From Candidatus Kerfeldbacteria bacterium (GTDB lineage Bacteria > Patescibacteriota > Patescibacteriia > SBBC01 > JACPUP01), in contig JACPUP010000049.1 in the NCBI GenBank assembly GCA_016192205.1, forward strand, positions 1 to 27,808: a stretch of DNA of 27,808 bases. The letters are read 5' to 3'. The position numbers and the translations under genes were made by a program. This document shows, in pieces, positions 5,989-13,751 of this stretch; within the stretch, counting starts at the first letter, position 1; each line of letters begins with the position of its first letter. The notes below the pieces were generated by a model that searched no databases, was not told the origin of the DNA, and saw only the letters and a list, made by a program, of their open reading frames with translations.

Positions 5989-6732
5989 TCACGCCTCGCC
6001 CATGAGCCTAGCCCAGTTGCCCCCCTCCTTGGGCTGGAGGCGTTCCGACCCCTGCGCGCAGAGCGGACACTCCTCTCTCGCCCAGTCGGCGATGTCGTAG
6101 TGCGCGAGCTGCAAGAACCGCGAGCCGTCCATATTCGCCGAGTTCGAACGGTGAACTGCCACCGGAATGACCGGCGCGTAGCGAATCGGCCACTCGTGCG
6201 CCCGCGCGATGCCCTCCCGGACCTTTCGAGCGGTTTCGGTCGTCGTCACCAGCTCCTCGACGTGGAGCACCAGCTCATCGGTCCCGATGCGCTGGTCCGA
6301 ATCCCAGACCTGGATGGTCTGGCCGTCCGGCGTGATCTCCTTGCGGGTGAAGTCAAACTTGCAGCCCAACCAGATGGAGACCGAGTGCGCGAGGCCGATT
6401 GCCGCCCGGTACGACCCGACGACGATGTCGACCCGGCCGACGTTGGCGTTGCGGATAAGCAGGTCGAGCTGCCGGCCGAAGAGGTGGCAGAGGTTGCTGT
6501 TCCGCAGCACCGGCCGGAGGTTGATGTAGCCGTTGCTACAGCGCTTGGACGCCAGCTCGACGTGCGGCCGCTGCGGATTGCCCGGGTGCAGCCAGAACGC
6601 GTCGTAGGCCTGGACGATGTGCCGCACCTCCGGCTCGGTCAGCAGACGGTCGTGCACGTCTTCGGCGGTCAGCTCGGTCCGAACTTCTTCTGGCGTAAGT
6701 TCCAGAAGATCTTCCGGCGTGAGGTCCTGCAT
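5989..6732 (-). CDS. pyrE: Orotate phosphoribosyltransferase-like protein
   Basis: 247 residues. The core fits a type I phosphoribosyltransferase: VDIVVGSYRAAIGLAHSVSIWLGC (about residues 103-126) as the substrate strand-helix, FDFTRKE, then VLHVEELVTTTETARKVREGI as the PRPP loop. In the usual PRPP motif two acidic residues are followed by x-x-TTGG(S/T); here the acidic pair is Glu-Glu and the two glycines are Thr-Glu, a divergent loop. An N-terminal helical extension of about 60 residues (LTPEDLLELTPEE) and a C-terminal ECPLCAQGSERLQPK segment resemble OPRT-like proteins of small-genome bacteria. It overlaps the end of pyrF (TGATG), which supports the orotate assignment: PyrE makes OMP, PyrF removes its CO2. 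The ATG at 6732 is preferred over the adjacent GTG at 6735. Confidence 0.75.
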   Translation of the reverse strand: MQDLTPEDLLELTPEEVRTELTAEDVHDRLLTEPEVRHIVQAYDAFWLHPGNPQRPHVELASKRCSNGYINLRPVLRNSNLCHLFGRQLDLLIRNANVGRVDIVVGSYRAAIGLAHSVSIWLGCKFDFTRKEITPDGQTIQVWDSDQRIGTDELVLHVEELVTTTETARKVREGIARAHEWPIRYAPVIPVAVHRSNSANMDGSRFLQLAHYDIADWAREECPLCAQGSERLQPKEGGNWARLMGEA

Positions 6733-7499
6733 CACGTCTCCTTCGGTTGCGCCAAGGCCTCGTTGACCTCGGCGTTGATGGCCTGGAGTGCCGCACCCGG
6801 GTCCGCGGCCTGGAGAATCGGGCGGCCGATGACCAGGTAGTCCGCCCCGTCGCGGATGGCCTGGGTGACCGTGCCGACGCGCTTCTGGTCGTCGGCGGCG
6901 CTGCCTGCCGGACGCACGCCCGGATTGACGATGAGAAAGTCCGGGCCGAGCTCGCGGAGTAGCGCGGTCTCCTTGGGCGATGCGACGACGCCGTCAAGCC
7001 CGCACCCCTTGGCCAGTCGCGCGCGCTGCAGCACCAGGTCGCGGAGATAGGCCTCCTTGGCCTCGTCGTTGCCCGCGAGCGCGGTTACGACTTCCAGCGG
7101 AATCTCGCCGGTCTTGACCAGGTTGTCGAAGCCGAGCGACGTCAGAACCGTGACGCCGAGGAGCAGCGGTCGGGGTTCGGCGGCTTGTCGAGCGCTGTCC
7201 GCTGCCAGCGCCATCATCTCCGGACCACCGGAGCAGTGGAGAGTAAGCGCCCACGGATGCCAGCTCGCCGCGTTGCGCACCGCCTTGGCCGCGGTGTTCG
7301 GGATGTCATGGAACTTGCCGTCGAGCATGAACCTACTCGCCCGGATGTACAGGGCGGTGCTTAGCGGGATCAGACCATTGCCCATGAGCAGTTCCAGGCC
7401 GACCTTGAAGCCGGCTGCCTCGGACGCGAGCTGCGCAATGAGCTGGACAGCCTCGGTCGGCGTCGGCACGTCGAGTGCCACGATGACGCGCTTTTCCAA
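6732..7499 (-). CDS. pyrF: Orotidine-5'-phosphate decarboxylase
   Basis: Decarboxylates OMP to UMP in the cytoplasm, the last step of UMP synthesis. Family motifs: KRVIVALDVPTP at the start, FKVGLELLMG, the catalytic Asp-Lys-Asp in LDGKFHDIPNT, VVASPKE, and the phosphate-binding end IVNPGVRPAG...DYLVIGRPI. I place the start at TTG 7499 (product MEKRVIVALDVP, 255 residues) because GAGGTGAG lies 6-7 bases before it and the family begins here; an upstream GTG at 7568 would add 23 unconserved residues. An inverted repeat TTGAGA-agg-TCTCAA (7541-7555) lies in the leader. It is the first gene of a two-gene operon with pyrE. Confidence 0.9.
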   Translation of the reverse strand: MEKRVIVALDVPTPTEAVQLIAQLASEAAGFKVGLELLMGNGLIPLSTALYIRASRFMLDGKFHDIPNTAAKAVRNAASWHPWALTLHCSGGPEMMALAADSARQAAEPRPLLLGVTVLTSLGFDNLVKTGEIPLEVVTALAGNDEAKEAYLRDLVLQRARLAKGCGLDGVVASPKETALLRELGPDFLIVNPGVRPAGSAADDQKRVGTVTQAIRDGADYLVIGRPILQAADPGAALQAINAEVNEALAQPKET

Positions 7500-7639
7500 C
7501 GGTCTCACCTCACGTTCGAAGTGGTAAGGAACGGGTACGATTGAGACCTTCTCAACCCTACGTCGCACCTACCCTACTGGAACGCAACTTGAAATGCAAG
7601 CCTCGCACGAAAAGCCAGGCCTTCGAAATCAATGATGAG

Positions 7640-8947
7640 CTACTGCCTCTCCCAGTACGCACTCTGGCGTACCAAAAACTCTTCGGCCCGGTCAGGCTCA
7701 AGCAGGGCCGCGGCCACGGCTTTTTCCATTCGAGCGGCCTGCGACCCTTTGACCAGCACGACGTCGGTTTGCTGCAGGTGCTCTCGCAGCCACTCACCCG
7801 CCTCGTCTGGCGAGCCAAACGTGAGGATCGCCTCGCCCTTCATTTTTGCTTCGAGCGCGCCGTCCACGTAGGGCTTGGCCGCCTCTCCAACCGCGATGAG
7901 CACATCAGCAGCCTGGGCGGCCAATCGTCCCATTTCCTGATGCGCTGCCTGGGCAGACGCGCCCAATTCAGCCATCTCGCCGAGCACGGCAATGCGACGC
8001 TTCGCCTTCGGAAATGCCCGGAGCACCTCCAGGGCGGCGGTGACGGCTTTCGGCGATGCATTGTAGCTGTCGTCCAAGATGGCAGCGTGGTTGATGCCCG
8101 GCAGCAACCGCATTCGGCCTTTGAGCGGTCGCAACGTTGTGAGCCGCTCGAGCATGGCCGGCAGTTCAATGCCGAACGCGCGGCCCACGCCAATGGCAGC
8201 CAACGCGCTCATGGCCTGATACGGCGCCGCGAACCCGGGCAGGACCAGCTGGTGGCGCTGTCTCTCAACGACCACGACGCCCGTGACCGAGGCGGGCTCG
8301 GCCGCCTGCACGGCATCCAGCGTCCGCGGGGTCAATGCCAGCCGGACTTTGTCCGCCCGAATTTCGGCGTGCTTGGACATTCCGAACGTGGCAACCGTGG
8401 CCGAGGTTTCCTCGCGCATCTTCAAGACCAGTGCATCGTCAGCGCTCAACAACGCGAACCCGTCGTCGGGCAGCCCGCGGATGAGCGCGGCCTTTTCCCG
8501 CGCCACCTGTTCGACCGTGCCGAGCCGCTCCAAATGCGTGGCACCAACCGCGGTCACCACGCCGACCCGCGGCCGCGCCAACCCTGCCAGGTGCGCGATG
8601 TCGCCTGGCCGGTCAGCGGCGAACTCGAGCACGAGCAAGGCCGGGTAGTGCGGCCGGCCAAACCGTACGCCGAACCCGCGGCGGATCGCGGACAGCCACT
8701 CCCGCACCGTGTGCGGAGCGTCGCGCGCGCCGAGAATGGCCAGCGGCACCCCAAACTCCGAATTCAAATTGGCCCCACTCTTCCAAACGGAAAAGGAACC
8801 CACGAGCACGCGGGCAATCGCTTCTTTCGTCAACGTCTTCCCAACTGAACCGGTCACCGCGACGACCGTGGGAGCATATTTCCGAAGCACACCTCGCGCC
8901 AGCCAGGTCAGGATTCGGACGGTCAGTTGTCGAAACATCCGGCGCAT
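7640..8947 (-). CDS. murF: MurF-like Mur ligase lacking the N-terminal domain
   Basis: 435 residues. Mur ligases join amino acids to UDP-MurNAc using ATP; MurF adds D-Ala-D-Ala. The P-loop is VTGSVGKTLTKE at about 31-42 (usual GSNGKTTTKE; one Thr is Leu). GANLNSEFGVP, LVLEFAADRPGDI, the AREKAALI segment, LKGRMRLLPG and the MurF-type DDSYNASP follow, then the C-terminal LGEMAELG...KGSQAARME. Only about 30 residues precede the P-loop, with a hydrophobic amphipathic stretch, while MurF normally has an ~80-residue UDP-MurNAc-binding domain there. It may therefore anchor to the membrane and use another module to hold substrate. The ATG at 8947 follows the ftsI stop by 25 bases. Last gene of the division cluster. 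Confidence 0.85.
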   Translation of the reverse strand: MRRMFRQLTVRILTWLARGVLRKYAPTVVAVTGSVGKTLTKEAIARVLVGSFSVWKSGANLNSEFGVPLAILGARDAPHTVREWLSAIRRGFGVRFGRPHYPALLVLEFAADRPGDIAHLAGLARPRVGVVTAVGATHLERLGTVEQVAREKAALIRGLPDDGFALLSADDALVLKMREETSATVATFGMSKHAEIRADKVRLALTPRTLDAVQAAEPASVTGVVVVERQRHQLVLPGFAAPYQAMSALAAIGVGRAFGIELPAMLERLTTLRPLKGRMRLLPGINHAAILDDSYNASPKAVTAALEVLRAFPKAKRRIAVLGEMAELGASAQAAHQEMGRLAAQAADVLIAVGEAAKPYVDGALEAKMKGEAILTFGSPDEAGEWLREHLQQTDVVLVKGSQAARMEKAVAAALLEPDRAEEFLVRQSAYWERQ

Positions 8948-8972
8948 GGGGCTGCATCTCCCCCCACCACCG

Positions 8973-10718
8973 TTAGTCGCTCGTCGTGCGGGTCGGGGGA
9001 ACCTCCAGGTAGTGTAGGAGAAACTCGGCGATCTGTCCAAACAGCGGCGCAGCCGAGTTCTCGGCGAACTGGACGTCTTTCGGCCGGTCCACGCGCACCA
9101 CCATCACGAACTTCGGATTGCTCGCTGGCGCAAAGCCGGCGAACGAGCCGATTGCGGCGTCCGGCTCATAGCCGCGCTTGTCTTTCGCCGGAATCTGCGC
9201 CGTGCCAGTTTTGCCGCCAACGAAATAGCCGGGAACGCCGGCGCGCCAACCGTGACCATTCTCCACCACGTTCACGAGCATGGCCGAGAGCGTGGAGGCC
9301 GTGCGCGGCGAGATGACCTGCCGCACGACCGTCGGCTGCGTATCCAAGCGCTCACCGCCAGCTGGAATAAGAGACTCGACAAGGTACGGCTTCATGAGCT
9401 TGCCGCCGTTCGCGATAGCACCGTACGCCGCTGCCAACTGGATGGGCGTCACGGTGATGCCCTGGCCGTACGACGCCGTGGCCGTGTAGATTTCCCGCTG
9501 CAGTTCGATGGTGGAGAGATTCCCGGCGTGCTCGCCTGGCAGCTCAACATCCGTCTGTAAACCGAACCCGAACGCCTTCACGTACTCGAGAAACGCCTGG
9601 TCGCCCACCTCGCGGCCGGCAAAAATGGCTCCGGTGTTGAGCGATTTCTCCAACACCGCGGCCATGGTCTGTACCCCGTAGGATTTAAGGTCGGAGTTCT
9701 TGATGGTGAACTTTCCAATTTCCACCGCGCCCGTATCCTCGTACGTGGTCTGGGGCGTGACGCGGCCCAGATCAAGGGCAGCCGCCATGGTGATGGGTTT
9801 GAACACCGACCCTGGCTCGTAGGCGGCAAACACGACGGGGTTGGCGAAGGTATTGATGTCCGCGACGTCGCCGTAGTGGTTCGGGTCGAAGTCCGGCGCG
9901 CCACACGAGGCCAGGACCGCGCCCGTTTTCGGGTCGAGGATGATGAGCGAGCCGGATGCGGCGCCGTGGGTTTTCACCCAGGCGTCGAGTTTTCCGCAGG
10001 CTTCGTACTGGATGGTCCGGTCAATGGTCAACACGATGTCCGCGCCATGCTCGGGCCGCTCGAGCACGCGATCCGCAATCGGGATTTCGCGGCCAGCGGC
10101 ATCGCGTTCGGTGATAACCGAGCCGGGCTTGCCGGCTAATGCGGCGTCGAACTCCTCCTCAATCCCGTACCGTCCTTTGCGCTCATCGCCGACGTACCCA
10201 ACGAAGCCGAGCACGTGGCTGCCGATGGTGCCTTCGGGGTAGTAACGCAACTCTTCGTCCTGGAAGGCGATGCCCTTGAGTCCGAGGGCCTCAACGGCGC
10301 TCTGCTGTTCGTCGGTCATCCCGTGTTGGAGCGGCTCATAGATGTCACCAGGCTTGTTCAGGCGGTCGAAGATCGTTGCTTCATCCGCGTCGAGCAGCGG
10401 AGCGAGCGAGCGGGCCGTCACCTGGGGATTCTCCACGTCCTTCGGCACGGCGTAGAGCAAGTGGTACGTGCGGTTCGTGGCCAGCGGGAAGAGTGTGCCG
10501 CCGGAAAACCGGTCGCGCACGTAAATCTCGCCGCGGGTCGGCAACAGCTCGCCGGCGATTTGGTGTTGGTCGATGGCCAGCGCCTCGTAGTGGCCATGTT
10601 GGAACACCTGCAGCTGCACGAGCCGAAGCACAACCACGACCGCAAACACGGCGAAGAACCCGATCAGGACGCTGATGCGGTCTGGCGGGAACGGTGGACG
10701 GCGTCCGCGGCGCCGCAT
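8973..10718 (-). CDS. ftsI: Penicillin-binding protein, FtsI/PBP2 class transpeptidase
   Basis: 581 residues. One N-terminal TM helix (about 15-35) after a basic start (MRRRGRRPPFPPDR), then a PBP dimerisation domain (LLPTRGEIYVRDR at 58-70) and a transpeptidase domain with all three motifs: SVFK at 304-307 (nucleophile Ser304), SLN at 359-361 and KTG at 503-505. It cross-links septal peptidoglycan outside the membrane. The length is normal for class B PBPs; there is no PASTA domain. It lies between ftsL (3-base gap) and murF, as in a classic division/cell-wall cluster. Confidence 0.93.
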   Translation of the reverse strand: MRRRGRRPPFPPDRISVLIGFFAVFAVVVVLRLVQLQVFQHGHYEALAIDQHQIAGELLPTRGEIYVRDRFSGGTLFPLATNRTYHLLYAVPKDVENPQVTARSLAPLLDADEATIFDRLNKPGDIYEPLQHGMTDEQQSAVEALGLKGIAFQDEELRYYPEGTIGSHVLGFVGYVGDERKGRYGIEEEFDAALAGKPGSVITERDAAGREIPIADRVLERPEHGADIVLTIDRTIQYEACGKLDAWVKTHGAASGSLIILDPKTGAVLASCGAPDFDPNHYGDVADINTFANPVVFAAYEPGSVFKPITMAAALDLGRVTPQTTYEDTGAVEIGKFTIKNSDLKSYGVQTMAAVLEKSLNTGAIFAGREVGDQAFLEYVKAFGFGLQTDVELPGEHAGNLSTIELQREIYTATASYGQGITVTPIQLAAAYGAIANGGKLMKPYLVESLIPAGGERLDTQPTVVRQVISPRTASTLSAMLVNVVENGHGWRAGVPGYFVGGKTGTAQIPAKDKRGYEPDAAIGSFAGFAPASNPKFVMVVRVDRPKDVQFAENSAAPLFGQIAEFLLHYLEVPPTRTTSD

Positions 10719-10721
10719 ACC

Positions 10722-11081
10722 CTACCGCACGGCGAACGTATCGCCCGGTGCAACCAGGAACTCCGGTGTCACGACCTCGGTCAAATCGAGAGCTTGCCCG
10801 GTTCGCTCGATCGTGGCAAACGACTGGAGATTCGCCAAATCAATCTCCAGTTGTCGGGTTTCTTCCTCAAGCGACGCAATCTCGGATTCAAGCGTTTCCA
10901 TGGCTAAGCCGCTCGTGGCAGTGTGGTTCACGAGCAATAAGTACACGACGGCCATCGCCAGACCAATGGCCAGCAGCACGAGTGCCCAGCGCGGCTGCTG
11001 GAGCGCGGCGACGCCAGAACGACGGGCGGTCGCGCGAAAACTGGTGGTGGCGAATCGGTTGGTGATGGCAGATGACATCAT
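10722..11081 (-). CDS. ftsL: FtsL-like septum protein
   Basis: 119 residues: about 30 cytoplasmic residues, one TM helix (WALVLLAIGLAMAVVYLLLV, about 32-51), then an extracytoplasmic coiled coil (METLESEIASLEEETRQLEIDLANL). This is the FtsL/DivIC layout. These proteins are poorly conserved in sequence, so the name rests on topology and on position between rsmH and ftsI. The ATG at 11081 overlaps the rsmH stop (ATGA). FtsL recruits the septal synthase complex. Confidence 0.75.
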   Translation of the reverse strand: MMSSAITNRFATTSFRATARRSGVAALQQPRWALVLLAIGLAMAVVYLLLVNHTATSGLAMETLESEIASLEEETRQLEIDLANLQSFATIERTGQALDLTEVVTPEFLVAPGDTFAVR

Positions 11082-12019
11082 AAGGCTGGTGTCCGTTTTG
11101 TTATTCCCCGGAGTTTCGCGCTGCGCGATCGGGGGTTTTGGCGTTGTTCCTCTCGTGATGGGGTCAGAGCGTGCGTGGTGAGCAGAGCGATTGAGGCGCG
11201 GTGGCCGCAGGTGCAGACCGGGAACTCCGGCGGACAGAGACAGCCCTTGGACTCGCGTTTGAAGAACTGCTTGACGATGCGGTCTTCGAGCGAGTGGAAG
11301 CTTACTACCGCCAGTCGGCCGCCCGGTGCCAGCAGCGCCACGGCTTGCGGCAGCGCCGCCTCGAGCTGCTCGAGCTCGCGGTTGACTGCAATCCGCAGCG
11401 CTTGAAAGGTGCGCGTGGCCGGGTGGTGGTGCCGTGGCCCGCGGGCTCGACTCCCAGCAAGTACGGTGAGAAGGAGGTGACGTGTCGTGGAAAGCTTTTG
11501 TTTTTTTCGTTGTTGAACGATCGCGTTCGCGATGCGTTCGGCGTGGGGCTCCTCACCGTACGTGCGGAGCATCGAACGGAGCTGGGCTGCGGACAACGTA
11601 TTGACGAGGTCAGCGGCGGTCGGCGTGTCTTCGGTCGGATCGAACCGCATGTCGAGTGGGCCGTCAGATTGGAACGAGAACCCTCGGGTAGGGTCGGCGA
11701 CGAGCATGGAGGACAGGCCGAGGTCGAACAGGATGCCGTCGACTGAGGCAAATCCGTGCTTGGTGGCAATCGACTCAAGCTGATCGAAGGAGCCGTGAAC
11801 GAACGTCGCGCGCGCGCTGAAGCGAGCAAGCTCATGGGTGGTTTGTGAAAGAGCGTGTGGGTCGCGGTCGAGACCGAGAAGGGTGCCGTCGGGCGCGGTG
11901 CGGTCGAGGATGGCTTGCGCGTGACCGCCGGCGCCGAGCGTCGCATCAATGAAGTGTTCCCCCCTCGTGGGTCGCAGCAGGTTGAGCGTCTCCGTCAGCA
12001 GGACCGGTGTGTGCCGCAT
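11078..12019 (-). CDS. rsmH: 16S rRNA (cytosine-1402 N4) methyltransferase RsmH
   Basis: Methylates C1402 in the ribosomal decoding centre with SAM. Motifs: MRHTPVLLTETL at the start, DATLGAGGHA (SAM loop), LGLDRDPHAL, DGILFDLGLSS, RGFSFQSDGPLDMRFD, TFQALRIAVNRELE, VVSFHSLEDRIVKQFF and the C-rich CLCPPEFPVCTCG. All are typical. ATG at 12019 puts the conserved core at the N-terminus (313 residues); an alternative TTG at 12037 overlaps the mraZ stop and adds six residues. It belongs to the mraZ operon. Confidence 0.93.
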   Translation of the reverse strand: MRHTPVLLTETLNLLRPTRGEHFIDATLGAGGHAQAILDRTAPDGTLLGLDRDPHALSQTTHELARFSARATFVHGSFDQLESIATKHGFASVDGILFDLGLSSMLVADPTRGFSFQSDGPLDMRFDPTEDTPTAADLVNTLSAAQLRSMLRTYGEEPHAERIANAIVQQRKKQKLSTTRHLLLTVLAGSRARGPRHHHPATRTFQALRIAVNRELEQLEAALPQAVALLAPGGRLAVVSFHSLEDRIVKQFFKRESKGCLCPPEFPVCTCGHRASIALLTTHALTPSREEQRQNPRSRSAKLRGITKRTPAL

Positions 12020-12033
12020 CCTTCCCTGCTCAC

Positions 12034-12465
12034 TCAAACGCCCAGTTCACCCAGGGCTTCGGCAATGTCCGCCGAATTCTTCTCGGTCCCAACCTTGTAC
12101 GTGGTCCAGGCAGCTTTGTCCCAGATTTCAACCCGGTTGAAAAGGCCGGCCACCACGGCTTTCCCTTTGAGGCCGGCGAACTCGCGGAGATACTCGGGCA
12201 CGTTGATGCGACCCTGGCCGTCGACGCTCACGTCCATGGCACCGGCCAGCATGAGCCGTGCGAACGCCCGCGTGTTGGCCTGGGAGATGGGGAGCTTGGC
12301 CAACCGTTCCGCCAGCTTGAACCACTCGGACTTCGTATACAGGAACAAACAGCGGTCAATGCCGCGGGTGACGACCGCTCCTTTGGCGAGTTCCCGGCGG
12401 AACTTGACTGGGACGGCCAGGCGGCCTTTTTCATCGAGCTGGTGGTGGTACTCACCGATAAACAT
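12034..12465 (-). CDS. mraZ: MraZ, division-cluster regulator and nucleoid protein
   Basis: 143 residues with the two SpoVT/AbrB-like halves: MFIGEYHHQLDEKGRLAVPVKFRREL and, in the second half, MDVSVDGQGRINVPEYLREFAGL, each containing the D-x-x-GR signature. MraZ forms a ring that binds TGGGN repeats before its own gene and represses the dcw operon. Its operator is plainly visible upstream (12522-12596). It is the first gene of mraZ-rsmH-ftsL-ftsI-murF. The leader is about 100 bases. Confidence 0.95.
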   Translation of the reverse strand: MFIGEYHHQLDEKGRLAVPVKFRRELAKGAVVTRGIDRCLFLYTKSEWFKLAERLAKLPISQANTRAFARLMLAGAMDVSVDGQGRINVPEYLREFAGLKGKAVVAGLFNRVEIWDKAAWTTYKVGTEKNSADIAEALGELGV

Positions 12466-12521
12466 GGGGGTTGAGGCGCACGAAACATCGCGTGGGTGCG
12501 CGATGGACGTCTGTCGGTTAT

Positions 12522-12596
12522 CCCCAGTTCTGTTGGGTTATCCCCACATTTATCCACTTGTCACCCTGCAAACCCATTTTATCCCACTTGACCCCG
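12522..12596 (-). promoter_or_regulatory. MraZ operator: 10-bp-phased TGGGN boxes
   Basis: On the minus strand five-base boxes occur every 10 bp: CGGGG (12592-12596), TGGGA (12582-86), TGGGT (12572-76), GGGTG (12562-66), TGGAT (12552-56), TGGGG (12542-46), then after one missed slot TGGGG (12522-26). Known MraZ sites are TGGGN direct repeats with 5-bp spacers. The boxes overlap the spacer and -10 of the promoter, a good position for repression. Confidence 0.88.
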
Positions 12597-12604
12597 CTTG
12601 TCAA
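12576..12604 (-). promoter_or_regulatory. Promoter of the mraZ division operon
   Basis: Consensus TTGACA (12599-12604), 17-base spacer, TAAAAT (12576-12581). Transcription would start near 12569. Confidence 0.88.
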
Positions 12605-12661
12605 TAGTGAGACGTCAGGAACTTGGGTGCGAGGATCGGGAGTTCGGCGCGAGAAAACATG

Positions 12662-12696
12662 GAAAAAAATAAAGAGAATCATGCACCGCGATCCTC
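12662..12696 (-). terminator. Rho-independent terminator of tsaB
   Basis: GAGGATC (12690-12696) pairs with GATTCTC (12674-12680) using one G-U pair, followed on the minus strand by TTTATTTTTTT. It begins 11 bases after the tsaB stop. Confidence 0.75.
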
Positions 12697-12707
12697 GTTC
12701 CTCGCTC

Positions 12708-13088
12708 TTACTTTTTTATCGTGATCCCCGGCTTTTTCCCGTAGGAGGGTGTAATGCTTTTCGTCGATGGGGCGTTCGCAATGGTCGCGAGTGGAATCGG
12801 CTGCTCCGGATCGGCTGCACGGACGCTCGCGAGCGGCAGCCGCAACGTCTTGCCAAGGGCGTTCCCGATGACCACCCCGGCGCGGAGCCAAGAAAACTGG
12901 CCCGGGCCGGACACGACAACGACGCGGCGAAGACGCGAGAGCCCGGCCTGCGCGTTGACGAACTGTTCGAGTGCGGGCAAGATTGCCTCGGGTCGAGCGA
13001 CCGTCCGACGCTGACCGGCGATGACCTTCGTTCCCGAAAGCGCGGCGAAACGGATTGCCCGCGTCCGCGTGTCGAGGAAGAGTACCAT
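12708..13088 (-). CDS. tsaB: TsaB-like protein, short form
   Basis: 126 residues. The start MVLFLDTRTRAIRFAAL and the phrase VVVVSGPGQFSWLRAGVVIGNALGK (family usual SGPGSFTGLRIG...AKGLA) identify the ASKHA-fold TsaB family, partner of TsaD in making the t6A modification of tRNA. Full-length TsaB is about 220 residues; only the N-terminal half remains, as often in reduced genomes. The Ser-Gly-Pro-Gly loop is intact. The start overlaps the stop of the upstream regulator gene (TGATG). Confidence is moderate because TsaB is degenerate even in standard bacteria. Confidence 0.75.
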   Translation of the reverse strand: MVLFLDTRTRAIRFAALSGTKVIAGQRRTVARPEAILPALEQFVNAQAGLSRLRRVVVVSGPGQFSWLRAGVVIGNALGKTLRLPLASVRAADPEQPIPLATIANAPSTKSITPSYGKKPGITIKK

Positions 13089-13654
13089 CAGCTCAAGAGT
13101 TTGCCGCGGTCATAGACGACGAGCTTCTGCCCGTCAATGACCGAGTAGAGGAACCGATCGGCAATGTCGAACCGCAGCTTGAATTCCCGGCGCGGCATGC
13201 TCGTGTAGCGGACGGGGTGATCGAGTGCACGCTGCACCGCGTTCATGAATCGCTGGAGCTTGCGGCGGTTGACTGAACCAACGATGAGCACGTCGGTCAA
13301 CGCACTCTCGTCCGAAACGAAAAGCCCGGCCAACACGATGGTGAAGACGTTGCCGATTTTTTGCAGTCGCTTGAGCAAATCGAGCTCCACCATCACGTGC
13401 GCTTTGAACAAAAGCTGCTTCAGCTCGACGAACAGGAGCGAGTTTTGGTTGACCTGATAAAACTTCTTGCGTCCGCTCTGCCGCTCGAGCAGGACGCCGA
13501 TTTTCGTCAGATTCTCAAGCTCACGCCGAACCGCGGTCAAATGCCCGCCAATCTTCCGCGTCACTTCCCGCGTGAAGAAAGCCGTTGCTGGGTGAGAAAA
13601 GAAAAACGCCAGCAGCCGCGCGCGCGTCTTTGAACCAAAGATGTGTTCAAGCAT
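13088..13654 (-). CDS. Winged-helix regulator fused to a nucleotidyltransferase-like domain
   Basis: 188 residues. Residues 1-85 form a winged-helix HTH (MLEHIFGSKTRARLLAFFF, TREVTRKIGGHLTAVRRELENLTKIGVLLERQSGRKKFYQVN). Residues ~100-185 resemble a MNT-type nucleotidyltransferase fold (IVLAGLFVSDESALTDVLIVGSVNRRKLQRFM), but the usual G-S...D-x-D metal ligands are not intact, so it may be inactive. ATG at 13654 is chosen because a promoter ends just before it and AGAGG precedes it. It is divergent from the large PP2C-like gene, which it may regulate, and is coupled to tsaB. Confidence 0.75.
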   Translation of the reverse strand: MLEHIFGSKTRARLLAFFFSHPATAFFTREVTRKIGGHLTAVRRELENLTKIGVLLERQSGRKKFYQVNQNSLLFVELKQLLFKAHVMVELDLLKRLQKIGNVFTIVLAGLFVSDESALTDVLIVGSVNRRKLQRFMNAVQRALDHPVRYTSMPRREFKLRFDIADRFLYSVIDGQKLVVYDRGKLLS

Positions 13655-13666
13655 ACGTTCCTCTGC

Positions 13667-13695
13667 AGTATACGGGCGCAGCCGAACAGCAGCAA
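13667..13695 (-). promoter_or_regulatory. Promoter of the winged-helix regulator and tsaB
   Basis: TTGCTG (13690-13695), 17-base spacer, TATACT (13667-13672). The -10 lies 12 bases from the ATG, giving a very short leader. Confidence 0.7.
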
Positions 13696-13712
13696 GCTGC
13701 GTGATGACGCGG

Positions 13713-13741
13713 TTGCTCGACACCACCATTTGCAGTAGAGT
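13713..13741 (+). promoter_or_regulatory. Promoter of the PP2C-like membrane protein gene
   Basis: TTGCTC (13713-13718), 17-base spacer, TAGAGT (13736-13741). The predicted start lies about 4 bases before the ATG, so the mRNA is nearly leaderless. Confidence 0.6.
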
Positions 13742-13751
13742 AGACGTGCGT

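Noticed and set aside
7541..8848. Long plus-strand frame of 435 codons opposite murF
   Set aside because: Antisense shadow; the minus-strand frame has all MurF motifs.
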